This document shows, one piece after another, positions 45,013 to 52,865 of a stretch of 64,000 nt of DNA. The position numbers were made by a program, and so were the translations under genes. The stretch is from positions 295,140 through 359,139 of the forward strand of contig JAGGQZ010000020.1 in NCBI GenBank assembly GCA_018613055.1, read 5' to 3'. A model generated the notes under the pieces. It was not told where the DNA came from. It saw nothing but the letters and a program-made list of their open reading frames with translations, and did not search any database. Numbering within the stretch: the stretch's first letter is position 1; the number at the start of each line of letters is the position of its first letter. The stretch is from Chryseobacterium sp. ISL-80. GTDB lineage: Bacteria; Bacillota; Bacilli; Bacillales; Cytobacillaceae.

Positions 45013-45041
45013 TTGACACAAAACATACAAATCACTATAGA
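45013..45041 (+). promoter_or_regulatory. Consensus-like promoter upstream of pflB
   Basis: TTGACA (45013-45018), 17-nt spacer, TATAGA (45036-45041), about 240 nt before the pflB start, giving a long 5' leader. Confidence 0.5.
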
Positions 45042-45178
45042 CACAGTGTAAATATTTCCTGTTAGCATTAAATACATAAGTATATTTTATATAACAGACT
45101 AATCAAAATCGAAATTAATTATAGTACAGTTTTTTTACACATCCTACGAAAAATTAACTAAGTCACGTTTTAATCGTT

Positions 45179-45196
45179 TTGTTCATAATTTCACAA
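45179..45196. promoter_or_regulatory. Rex/Fnr-like operator upstream of pflB
   Basis: TTGTTCATAATTTCACAA matches the Rex consensus TTGTGAA-N4-TTCACAA in 16 of 18 positions and half of it matches the Fnr TCACA half-site. A weak TATGAT lies 31 bp further on. Plausible redox control of pflB. Confidence 0.45.
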
Positions 45197-45282
45197 ATAC
45201 GTCACACTCATTCTGTTACATTCGTAGTATGATAATAGTGTGGTAACTGTTATACAAACATCTACTTTAGAGGTGAACCAAA

Positions 45283-47508
45283 ATGGAACAATGGAAAGGC
45301 TTTAAAAATGGCGCTTGGCAAGAAGAAATCAATGTCCGCGATTTTATCCTGAAGAACTTCTCTGAATATACCGGGGACTCAAGCTTCCTTGAAGGTGCAA
45401 CTGAGGAAACACTCCAATTATGGCAGCAAGTAATGGAATTGACAAAACAGGAGCGAGAAAACGGCGGGATCCTTGATATGGATACTGAAGTGGTTTCCAC
45501 CATTACTTCACATGGCCCAGGCTATCTTGATAAATCAAAAGAAAAGGTTGTCGGTTTCCAGACAGATCAGCCATTTAAAAGGTCTATGCAGCCTTTTGGC
45601 GGAATTCGTATGGCTAAGGCCGCATGCGAGGCATATGGTTATGAATTGGATAAAGAAGTAGAAAAGATTTTCACAGACTTCCGTAAAACTCATAACCAGG
45701 GTGTTTTCGATGTATATACAAAAGAAATGCTCCAGGCTCGTAAAGCTGGCATCATCACTGGCTTGCCAGATGCTTATGGCCGCGGCCGAATCATCGGTGA
45801 CTATCGTCGTGTAGCTCTTTATGGTGTTGACTTCCTTATGGAGCAAAAGAAGAAAGACCATGGAACGACAAGCAGCGTAATGACTGAGGACACTATGCGA
45901 CTGAGAGAAGAAATCTCGGAGCAATACCGTTCATTGAATGAATTGAAGCAGCTTGCACAGAGCTATGGCTATGATATTTCAAAACCAGCAACCAATGCAG
46001 CGGAAGCTTTCCAATGGGTCTACTTTGCATATCTTGCAGCAATCAAAGAACAGAATGGTGCAGCAATGAGTCTCGGACGCGTCGCGACCTTCCTGGATAT
46101 CTATATTGAACGCGATCTTCAAAATGGCACCCTGACTGAACAAGAGGCACAGGAGCTTGTCGACCATTTTGTCATGAAGCTTCGTCTCGTGAAATTCGCA
46201 CGCACGCCTGATTACAACGAGTTATTCAGCGGGGACCCTACCTGGGTGACTGAATCAATCGGCGGAATGGCACATAACGGACAATCACTTGTAACGAAGA
46301 ACTCTTTCCGGTTCCTTCACACTCTTGATAACCTTGGTCCTGCACCGGAGCCTAACCTTACCGTGTTATGGTCCCCTGCCCTGCCAGAAAACTTCAAGAA
46401 ATACTGTGCTGAAATGTCCATTAAAACCAGTTCAATCCAGTATGAAAACGACGATTTGATGCGCTGTGAATATGGTGATGACTACGGGATCGCCTGTTGC
46501 GTATCCGCGATGGAAATCGGAAAGCAGATGCAATTCTTCGGCGCCCGTGCCAACCTGGCAAAAGCTTTGCTTTACGCAATCAATGGCGGTGTCGATGAAA
46601 AACTTAAAGTACAGGTTGCACCAGCCTTCAGCCCGATCACTTCCGATGTGCTTGACTACAAAGAAGTTATGGCCAAATTCGATAATGTGATGGAATGGCT
46701 TGCCGGCCTTTACATCAACACTCTCAATGTCATTCACTACATGCATGATAAATACAGCTACGAACGGATTGAAATGGCTCTGCATGATACAGAAGTCCTT
46801 CGTACCATGGCAACCGGGATTGCAGGATTAAGTGTCGTAGCCGATTCATTGAGCGCAATCAGGCATGCAAAGGTAAAAGTTATCCGTGACGAAAACGGCA
46901 TTGCCGTTGATTTTGAAACTGAAGGCGACTTCCCTAAGTATGGAAATAATGATGACCGTGTTGACAGCATTGCGGTTGAACTCGTGAAAAACTTCATGAC
47001 AAAACTGCGCAAGCATCCGACATATCGCAACTCTGTCCATACTATGTCGATCCTGACCATTACTTCAAACGTTGTATATGGCAAGAAGACTGGCAATACA
47101 CCAGATGGACGCCGAGCAGGTGAACCGTTCGCACCAGGTGCAAACCCAATGCACGGCCGTGATACAAAAGGAACACTCGCTTCCCTGTCATCAGTAGCAA
47201 AACTGCCTTACAGCTATGCGATGGATGGCATCTCTAACACTTTCTCCATTGTGCCTAAAGCGCTTGGAAAAGATGAAGACAGCAGAACAAACAACCTTGT
47301 ATCCATCCTTGACGGATATGCAATCAAGGATGGACATCATCTGAACGTCAACGTATTCAACAGGGAAACTCTACTAAATGCAATGGAACATCCTGAAGAG
47401 TACCCTCAGTTGACAATCCGTGTTTCTGGATACGCCGTGAACTTCATCAAGCTGACACGTGAGCAGCAGATGGATGTCATTAACCGTACTTTCCACGAAA
47501 CAATGTAA
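45283..47508 (+). CDS. pflB: Pyruvate formate-lyase PflB
   Basis: 741 residues, a glycyl-radical enzyme converting pyruvate and CoA to formate and acetyl-CoA under anaerobic conditions. Catalytic Cys pair C405-C406 in [11 protein letters not shown]; glycyl radical G716 in RVSGYAVNF near the C-terminus. The ATG has AGAGGTGA upstream. pflA follows 76 bp downstream on the same strand, across a terminator-like hairpin. Together with the FNT channel and two formate dehydrogenases it completes a formate-producing and formate-using set. Confidence 0.96.
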   Translation: MEQWKGFKNGAWQEEINVRDFILKNFSEYTGDSSFLEGATEETLQLWQQVMELTKQERENGGILDMDTEVVSTITSHGPGYLDKSKEKVVGFQTDQPFKRSMQPFGGIRMAKAACEAYGYELDKEVEKIFTDFRKTHNQGVFDVYTKEMLQARKAGIITGLPDAYGRGRIIGDYRRVALYGVDFLMEQKKKDHGTTSSVMTEDTMRLREEISEQYRSLNELKQLAQSYGYDISKPATNAAEAFQWVYFAYLAAIKEQNGAAMSLGRVATFLDIYIERDLQNGTLTEQEAQELVDHFVMKLRLVKFARTPDYNELFSGDPTWVTESIGGMAHNGQSLVTKNSFRFLHTLDNLGPAPEPNLTVLWSPALPENFKKYCAEMSIKTSSIQYENDDLMRCEYGDDYGIACCVSAMEIGKQMQFFGARANLAKALLYAINGGVDEKLKVQVAPAFSPITSDVLDYKEVMAKFDNVMEWLAGLYINTLNVIHYMHDKYSYERIEMALHDTEVLRTMATGIAGLSVVADSLSAIRHAKVKVIRDENGIAVDFETEGDFPKYGNNDDRVDSIAVELVKNFMTKLRKHPTYRNSVHTMSILTITSNVVYGKKTGNTPDGRRAGEPFAPGANPMHGRDTKGTLASLSSVAKLPYSYAMDGISNTFSIVPKALGKDEDSRTNNLVSILDGYAIKDGHHLNVNVFNRETLLNAMEHPEEYPQLTIRVSGYAVNFIKLTREQQMDVINRTFHETM

Positions 47509-47525
47509 ACATCACTTGTGAACTG

Positions 47526-47566
47526 AACAGGAGTCACCCTCCCCGATGACGGCGGCTCCTGTTTTA
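47526..47566 (+). terminator. Terminator-like hairpin between pflB and pflA
   Basis: AACAGGAG / CTCCTGTT with a GC-rich loop followed by TTTATTG, directly before the pflA ribosome binding site. Likely lowers pflA expression relative to pflB. Confidence 0.7.
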
Positions 47567-47584
47567 TTGAAAGGAGAAATCATC

Positions 47585-48325
47585 ATGAACGGAAACATTC
47601 ATTCTATCGAAACCTTTGGAACTGTAGACGGACCCGGAATCCGCTATGTCATCTTCACGCAGGGGTGCCTGCTGCGCTGCCAGTTTTGCCATAACGCAGA
47701 TACCTGGGAGATTGGCACAGGCAAACAAATGTCTGTTTCCGAAATTATTGATGATTTGAAGTCTTATCTGCCTTTTATCGAAGCCTCTGGTGGGGGAATT
47801 ACAGTAAGCGGTGGCGAGCCCCTGTTGCAAATCCCTTTTATCACCGAGCTTTTCAAGGAGTGCAAAAAACTGGGAGTCCATACTACAATTGATTCCTCAG
47901 GTGGATGTTACTCAAGCGCTCCCCTTTTCCAGGAACAGCTTGCCGAACTTTTGAGATATACAGATTTAATTCTCCTGGACTTAAAACATATTAACAGAAA
48001 GAAACATATCAAGCTGACAGGCATGGCTAATGAACATATTCTTGATTTCGCCCGCTACTTATCACAGAATAGTGTCCCTGTGTGGATTCGGCACGTTCTG
48101 GTACCCGGGGTGACCAATGATATTGAGGATCTCACAGAATTGGGGGCGTTCATTGGCACTTTGGAAAACGTATACAAATTAGAAGTACTGCCTTACCACA
48201 AACTAGGAGTGTATAAATGGGAGACATTGGGGCTTGAATATCCGCTAAAAGATGTGGAACCTCCAGCAGATGATGAGGTCGAGAGGGCTTACAACCTTCT
48301 AACAGCCAAGACAACATTTAAATGA
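47585..48325 (+). CDS. pflA: Pyruvate formate-lyase activating enzyme PflA
   Basis: 246 residues, radical SAM. Cluster motif C28-x3-C32-x2-C35 (TQGCLLRCQFCHN), SAM-binding GGG-type GGGITVSGGEPLLQ. It uses SAM and a [4Fe-4S] cluster to abstract a hydrogen from G716 of PflB. Start ATG 47585 with AAAGGAG; the longer frame to 47546 overlaps the hairpin and is unlikely. Terminator follows. Confidence 0.95.
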   Translation: MNGNIHSIETFGTVDGPGIRYVIFTQGCLLRCQFCHNADTWEIGTGKQMSVSEIIDDLKSYLPFIEASGGGITVSGGEPLLQIPFITELFKECKKLGVHTTIDSSGGCYSSAPLFQEQLAELLRYTDLILLDLKHINRKKHIKLTGMANEHILDFARYLSQNSVPVWIRHVLVPGVTNDIEDLTELGAFIGTLENVYKLEVLPYHKLGVYKWETLGLEYPLKDVEPPADDEVERAYNLLTAKTTFK

Positions 48326-48354
48326 CAGCAGGAATTCTTTCCTGCTGTTTTTTC
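48325..48354 (+). terminator. Terminator of the pfl operon
   Basis: Perfect 10-bp stem ACAGCAGGAA / TTCCTGCTGT with 4-nt loop and six T's. Confidence 0.92.
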
Positions 48355-48417
48355 TGCATAGCTTCTTGATATTTTTCTAGTATCATCAGGTTAATACCTT
48401 TTTTGGAGGATTTATTG

Positions 48418-49149
48418 ATGTATCAATTGCTTTCGGAGATCAGCAACTTTTTAAGCAGTCCTTTTTTTACTCTGGTGAATCAGACGGAACAAATCCCTTT
48501 ACTGGCAAGCTTCCTGCTGGGGCTTGTTGGTGCCCTTGCTCCATGTCAGCTGTCAGCCAATATAGGAGCCATCACGTACTATGGAAATCGCAGTTTGCAG
48601 GCGAAGAGCCATTGGGCGGAAATGTCCTTTTTCATCCTCGGCAAAATTACGGTCTTTTCCCTGCTTGGGCTCGCTGTCTGGCTGGTTGGACACAGCTTTC
48701 AGCAAATGCTGCCAGAATTCTTTTCCTGGTTCCGAAAATTAATGGGCCCACTGTTCATCCTGATTGGCCTCTCCCTTATAGGCTTCTTTGCCTTCAATTG
48801 GATCAGTCGCTTAACTTCTATCCTGCCTGAATGGAGAGGCAGCGGCAAGATAGGCTCGTTTTTAATGGGTGCGAGCTTTTCCATCGCATTCTGTCCAACC
48901 ATGTTTTCCCTGTTCTTTTTCACTCTCATGCCCATTGTGCTCAGTTCATCATATGGCGCAGTACTTCCGGCCGTTTTTGGAGCAGGCACTTCCATCCCGC
49001 TGATTATATTTGCTGCAATCATCTCTTTAATGGGCCTTGATGGTTCCTTGATGAAAAAAAGCCGCAAATTTGGAGCTTTAGTACAGACTGCAGCAGGGTA
49101 TATTTTGATCCTGGTCGGGATCATGGATACTTTGACTTATTGGATGTAG
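48418..49149 (+). CDS. CcdA/DsbD-like (SafE-type) membrane protein, 243 aa
   Basis: Six-helix membrane protein with a repeat of LAPCQLSAN and FCPTMFSLFFF, the paired P-C sequences of CcdA/DsbD transmembrane domains that shuttle reducing power across the membrane. Often annotated as sulfite exporter TauE/SafE-like or cytochrome c biogenesis protein. ATG 48418 has GGAGG 8 nt before. It could supply thiols for the c-type cytochrome and SCO protein in the window; inferred only. Confidence 0.78.
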   Translation: MYQLLSEISNFLSSPFFTLVNQTEQIPLLASFLLGLVGALAPCQLSANIGAITYYGNRSLQAKSHWAEMSFFILGKITVFSLLGLAVWLVGHSFQQMLPEFFSWFRKLMGPLFILIGLSLIGFFAFNWISRLTSILPEWRGSGKIGSFLMGASFSIAFCPTMFSLFFFTLMPIVLSSSYGAVLPAVFGAGTSIPLIIFAAIISLMGLDGSLMKKSRKFGALVQTAAGYILILVGIMDTLTYWM

Positions 49150-49160
49150 AATACACAGCG

Positions 49161-49190
49161 AAAAGGCTGACATGCAAGTCAGCCTTCTTT
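49161..49190. terminator. Bidirectional terminator between convergent membrane protein genes
   Basis: AAGGCTGAC / GTCAGCCTT with a 6-nt loop; it overlaps the 3' end of the antiporter gene. Confidence 0.82.
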
Positions 49191-50762
49191 ATCATGTGAC
49201 AAATCGTCTAAAGCCTCTGTCAGTTCTTTTCGTTCTTTTTCCGCTGTTTCTGAAGAGATGATTTCTTCCTTGGACAGTTTATCAACAGCCTCATGTTCTG
49301 CATAGAAAACAACTTTCCGCAATGTTTCGGTTTGCTTATCCTTCAGTTCAGGCTTCCTTCGATACAATTCATCCATTTCAGCAATTGCTATTTCCAGTTT
49401 TTGTTGATATTTCTGGACATATTCATCCGTAATCGTCTTTGTCAGATAGTACCTTCCTTTTGCTTCCCTCATTTCTTTCATGGCTGTTTCATATCTGTAA
49501 ATTTTTGAAAGCAGCTGCTCGTATTCAAGATATACTTCTTCTTTTTTGTTGACACCGAGGAAAGAAATGAGAGGCTTAATGGTCAAGCCTTGAACGACAA
49601 GAGAAAAGAGCACAACACTGAAGGCCAGAATCAATAGTTCCTCTCTCCCCTGGAAGTCCCTCTGCAGACTCAAAACAAGGGCGATGGATAACGAACCCTT
49701 CAGCCCTCCCCAATTTAAAATATGTTTCCAATTCACGCTGAAATTCTTTATGACAGACATGCTAACATACACAGCTGCACTGCGGGCAATCAGAACAAGG
49801 ACAATGGCAAGGAGGATCATCCCCCACTTATCCTGCATGTCGATTCGCGTTATCTCCAGTCCGATCATCAAGAACACAATCGAATTCGCCAAAAGGGCAG
49901 CAACATCCCAAAAATTATTGATGTTCAATTTTGTAGTCGGGCTCATCCCTATCCTGGAACCGAAATTGCCAAAGATCAATGCTGCAACTACAACCGCTAT
50001 GACACCAGAAGCATGCACGCTTTCTGCGATCAAAAAAGAGCCATAAAATAAGAGGATACTGAAGATGATTTCCAATGGATAATCATCAAAATACTTCGTC
50101 AAAAGGGAAAATCCATAGCCCAGTGCCCCTCCTATGATCAGCCCGAGGCAAACAACCCGGATAAAATCCCATAGTCCCAAGCCAAGACCGGACCAGCCGG
50201 CGTCCATGTATGTAATCAACGAAAAGGCAGAAATTTTGAAAAGGACTACTGCCAGCCCATCATTGAACAAGCTTTCTCCTTCGATGACGACTGCCAGCCG
50301 CTTTTTCACACCCACACTTTTAAAAATAGAAAGGACACTTACGGGGTCCGTCGCACTCATCAGGGCTCCGAAAACAAATGCAGCAGGCAGCGAAAGCCCC
50401 ATAAAATAGTGAGCTGTGAATCCTATTAGCAGAAAAGACAGCAATGTACCGCCAAAGGCCAATGCAAGAATCGGCTCTTTATTTTCCTTCAAATGGGAAA
50501 ATGGCAGTTTTAATGCCGCTTCCCCAAGCAGCGCAGGAAGAAATAAAGTTATGATGACAAAATAAAAGATTTCCCCTTCTGTAATGAACATCTTCAATGG
50601 CTCTAGTAAAGGTATATTCAATAAGCCAATTAAAGCACCAACGATGACAAGGGCAATAGGATAGGGCTGTTTAACCTTCTTGGCTATCGCAGTAATCCCC
50701 GCTGCAATCAAGATTAAAAAGAATCCAGTCTGAAATATTTCATGCAGATTCACTTCCTGCAA
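49179..50762 (-). CDS. Na+/H+ antiporter, CPA1 (NhaP/YvgP) type
   Basis: 527 residues with 12-13 membrane helices then a C-terminal coiled-coil cytosolic domain (about 385-527). The NhaP-type ATDPVSV motif (SATDPVSVLSIF) and the ND pair in ESLFNDGLAVVLF are present. Exchanges Na+ (or K+) for protons. A TTG at 50762 has GGAG 8 nt upstream and is preferred over the GTG nine bases earlier. Confidence 0.87.
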   Translation of the reverse strand: MQEVNLHEIFQTGFFLILIAAGITAIAKKVKQPYPIALVIVGALIGLLNIPLLEPLKMFITEGEIFYFVIITLFLPALLGEAALKLPFSHLKENKEPILALAFGGTLLSFLLIGFTAHYFMGLSLPAAFVFGALMSATDPVSVLSIFKSVGVKKRLAVVIEGESLFNDGLAVVLFKISAFSLITYMDAGWSGLGLGLWDFIRVVCLGLIIGGALGYGFSLLTKYFDDYPLEIIFSILLFYGSFLIAESVHASGVIAVVVAALIFGNFGSRIGMSPTTKLNINNFWDVAALLANSIVFLMIGLEITRIDMQDKWGMILLAIVLVLIARSAAVYVSMSVIKNFSVNWKHILNWGGLKGSLSIALVLSLQRDFQGREELLILAFSVVLFSLVVQGLTIKPLISFLGVNKKEEVYLEYEQLLSKIYRYETAMKEMREAKGRYYLTKTITDEYVQKYQQKLEIAIAEMDELYRRKPELKDKQTETLRKVVFYAEHEAVDKLSKEEIISSETAEKERKELTEALDDLSHDKEG

Positions 50763-50846
50763 TAAACTCACTCCAATCCTTATACTACTTCTAATTTCCC
50801 CCTTTTCTTCTCCTTATAAAAACTTTTTTACATCATTTTAAAAAAG

Positions 50847-50876
50847 AGAAAGCCATGGATTCATACCATGGCTTTG
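50847..50876 (-). terminator. Terminator of the 105-aa zinc-ribbon gene
   Basis: Perfect 10-bp stem AAAGCCATGG / CCATGGCTTT. Confidence 0.8.
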
Positions 50877-50880
50877 AATA

Positions 50881-51198
50881 TTACGCTATATTCATATTTT
50901 CCTTATACCCTGGCTCACAGTACAGACACACCGCTTCTTCGTAGTCTTCGGTATTCACATCTTCTGGATTATACTCGATTCCACATAAGTCACACTCTAC
51001 CATTTCCTCTTCTGAATGTTCAGCTGCTTCCGGGATTCCGTCATTGACTTTCAGTTCACCTACCCAGACACCACTGATTGTTGACATTTCATTTTCAATA
51101 TATTCATTCGCTGCTTCTTCTGTTTCCCATACGCCATGGTCCCAGAGCATTTCATCAGCGTCACCTGCATTGACCATTAATCCATATACTTTTTTCAT
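50881..51198 (-). CDS. Acidic protein with C-terminal zinc ribbon, 105 aa
   Basis: N-terminal alpha/beta part (MKKVYGLMVNAGDADEML) and two C-x2-C knuckles in the C-terminal half (ECDLCGIEYNP and VCLYCEPG), likely binding zinc. Very acidic throughout. No family recognised. ATG with GGGGCAGC upstream. Confidence 0.6.
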   Translation of the reverse strand: MKKVYGLMVNAGDADEMLWDHGVWETEEAANEYIENEMSTISGVWVGELKVNDGIPEAAEHSEEEMVECDLCGIEYNPEDVNTEDYEEAVCLYCEPGYKENMNIA

Positions 51199-51375
51199 AG
51201 TTGCTGCCCCTTTCGAATTGGCAAGTTTGTTCTATATAATTAGCCACTCCTTCCACTCTTGAAACCTCCAGTATATGGGAATTGGAACTTTTTCCATTTA
51301 AATTCGTATATATACAGATTGTTAAAAGCGGGATTTTAAAATATACTTGATTAATGAAAGAAAAGAGGTGATGGC

Positions 51376-51654
51376 ATGCTTATGGAGATTTACGCTCAGT
51401 CGATTGAAGCAACAGCAATGTATAGTGTTTATTTAACTTTGCTCATTAGCATGTCAATGTCCGTCCTATGGGCAATGAATGATACCTCTTATATCGAATC
51501 TTATTTTTTACAAATCAGACTTAAGCCATCCGTTTCTGAAAAAGCGTTTAAAATTAAAGCTGAACTCGGAACAAGGTTTCAGCTCCTGCTCCTTAAGCGG
51601 ATAAAAATAAAAATAGACCCAGGTGATGAAGACAGTATTTTTCTCCTCATGTGA
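51376..51654 (+). CDS. mifM: MifM-like membrane-anchored sensor peptide upstream of yidC2
   Basis: 92 residues: one membrane helix (about 15-34, SVYLTLLISMSMSVLWAM) then a cytoplasmic tail ending RIKIKIDPGDEDSIFLLM. In B. subtilis the gene just before yidC2 (yqjG) is mifM, whose product stalls ribosomes when membrane insertion is adequate and relieves repression of yidC2 otherwise. Here the position, single TM and basic-then-acidic C-terminus match, and the last codons form one arm of a hairpin that hides the yidC2 ribosome binding site. The published arrest residues are not exactly preserved, so the arrest motif may differ. Confidence 0.72.
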   Translation: MLMEIYAQSIEATAMYSVYLTLLISMSMSVLWAMNDTSYIESYFLQIRLKPSVSEKAFKIKAELGTRFQLLLLKRIKIKIDPGDEDSIFLLM

Positions 51655-51682
51655 ACAACCTGAAAATTAGGAGGAGAAAAAT
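51637..51682 (+). promoter_or_regulatory. Hairpin sequestering the yidC2 Shine-Dalgarno
   Basis: ATTTTTCTCCTC (51637-51648, codons 88-91 of the MifM-like gene) pairs perfectly over 12 bp with GAGGAGAAAAAT (51671-51682), which contains the yidC2 ribosome binding site and the first two bases of its ATG. Confidence 0.85.
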
Positions 51683-52451
51683 GAAAAATCGATTCACCAT
51701 GATGATGGTACTTCTTATACCGACACTATTAACCGGATGCCAGGCTATGACTAGCGATGGGTCCTTTTTCCAGACAACATTCATCAATCCCTTCACCTGG
51801 CTGATCCATTTCTTTGCAAGCGTTACAGGGGGAAGCTATGGGATTGCAATCATCTTGATTACCATGCTCATAAGACTGACCTTAATGCCGCTTATGCTTA
51901 AACAGTATAAGAACCAGCAGAATATGAAAGACAAGATGGAAGTACTGAAACCAGAAATGGACGAAATACAAAAGAAGCTTAAACAAACAAAGGATCCTGC
52001 CGAACAGCGGAAGCTACAGCAGGAAATGATGGGCCTATATCAAAAACACGGTGTGAATCCACTATCTATCGGCTGTCTGCCAATGCTCATCCAAATGCCG
52101 ATTCTGATGGGATTATACTATGCTATCCGTGGATCTTCCGAAATAGCCAGCCACTCTTTCCTCTGGTTCAATCTCGGTCATTCTGATATATGGATCACAG
52201 CAGCAGCCGGAATCATCTATTACCTGCAGTTTAAGGTATCGATGTCAAATGTTACCGAGGATCAGAAAAAGCAAATGAAATTAATGGGGCTCATGTCTCC
52301 GGTTATGATTGTCATGTTCTCATTAAATGCGCCTTCCGCACTTCCCCTTTACTGGACGATAGGCGGAACCTTTCTAATCCTGCAAACACTCCTTGGGAGA
52401 AAGATCTATGGAAAGAAAGAAAATACCATAAAAGTTGAACATCAGCTTTAA
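51681..52451 (+). CDS. yidC2: Membrane insertase YidC2 (OxaA2/YqjG)
   Basis: 256 residues with lipoprotein signal (LLTGC, acylated Cys near 20), then the five-helix YidC/Oxa1 core: FTWLIHFFASVTGGSYG, cytoplasmic coiled hairpin, GCLPMLIQMPILMGLYYAI and APSALPLYWTIGGTF. It inserts proteins into the membrane; in B. subtilis it is the inducible second copy (YqjG) behind MifM. ATG 51681 with TTAGGAGGAG; that site is in the sequestering hairpin. Confidence 0.92.
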   Translation: MKNRFTMMMVLLIPTLLTGCQAMTSDGSFFQTTFINPFTWLIHFFASVTGGSYGIAIILITMLIRLTLMPLMLKQYKNQQNMKDKMEVLKPEMDEIQKKLKQTKDPAEQRKLQQEMMGLYQKHGVNPLSIGCLPMLIQMPILMGLYYAIRGSSEIASHSFLWFNLGHSDIWITAAAGIIYYLQFKVSMSNVTEDQKKQMKLMGLMSPVMIVMFSLNAPSALPLYWTIGGTFLILQTLLGRKIYGKKENTIKVEHQL

Positions 52452-52460
52452 AATAGTAAC

Positions 52461-52492
52461 GCCTGGGATTCACTTTCCCGGGCTTTTTTTTA
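52461..52492 (+). terminator. Terminator of yidC2
   Basis: GCCTGGGA / TCCCGGGC with a 7-nt loop followed by eight T's. Confidence 0.88.
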
Positions 52493-52529
52493 AGAGCTTG
52501 TAAATTTGTTGATAAGTGGAATATTATGG

Positions 52530-52807
52530 TTGACACCTATGGATTTGTGGAGTTATACTTTTACTTAATGAAATCCGAAGGGAATGGTAAAGAGCCGATG
52601 AAATACTAATCTTATTTTCTGCCCGATTTTTCAAATACGAAAAAACGCGTGCCTGGAAATAGGATTAGTCTGCCCATTTGCCATTCCCCATCTATTTATA
52701 CGTCCAATCAATGCATGCAGCCCCAGGGGTCGCCATGCCTATTTTTGGCGTTTAAATCTGGTCTGAATGCCAAGCAGAGCCTTCCAGGACACCTGGGAGG
52801 TTTTTTT
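52530..52807 (+). promoter_or_regulatory. Promoter and attenuator leader of the ABC-F gene
   Basis: TTGACA (52530-52535), 18-nt spacer, TATACT (52554-52559). The leader then has a 13-codon upstream ORF (52568-52609, M-K-S-E-G-N-G-K-E-P-M-K-Y). GGGAATGGTAA (52580-52590) pairs with TTGCCATTCCC (52678-52688), and inside it ACTAATC pairs with GATTAGT. A terminator CCTTCCAGG-ACA-CCTGGGAGG plus seven T's (52780-52807) ends just before the gene; CCCAGG at 52722-52727 could pair with CCTGGG of that terminator and prevent it. This is the layout of antibiotic-sensing attenuators. Confidence 0.75.
52568..52609 (+). CDS. Leader peptide of 13 codons in the ABC-F attenuator
   Basis: ATG AAA TCC and on to TAA, 13 residues. 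It starts only about 3 nt after the expected transcript start, with no Shine-Dalgarno, so it would be leaderless. Its codons span one arm of the leader stem, so ribosome stalling on it would change the fold. Translation is not proven. Confidence 0.35.
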   Translation: MKSEGNGKEPMKY

Positions 52808-52865
52808 AATGGATAAAATACTCACCTTCAATCAATAGTCATATAACGAAAGGTGGAATATTCCT

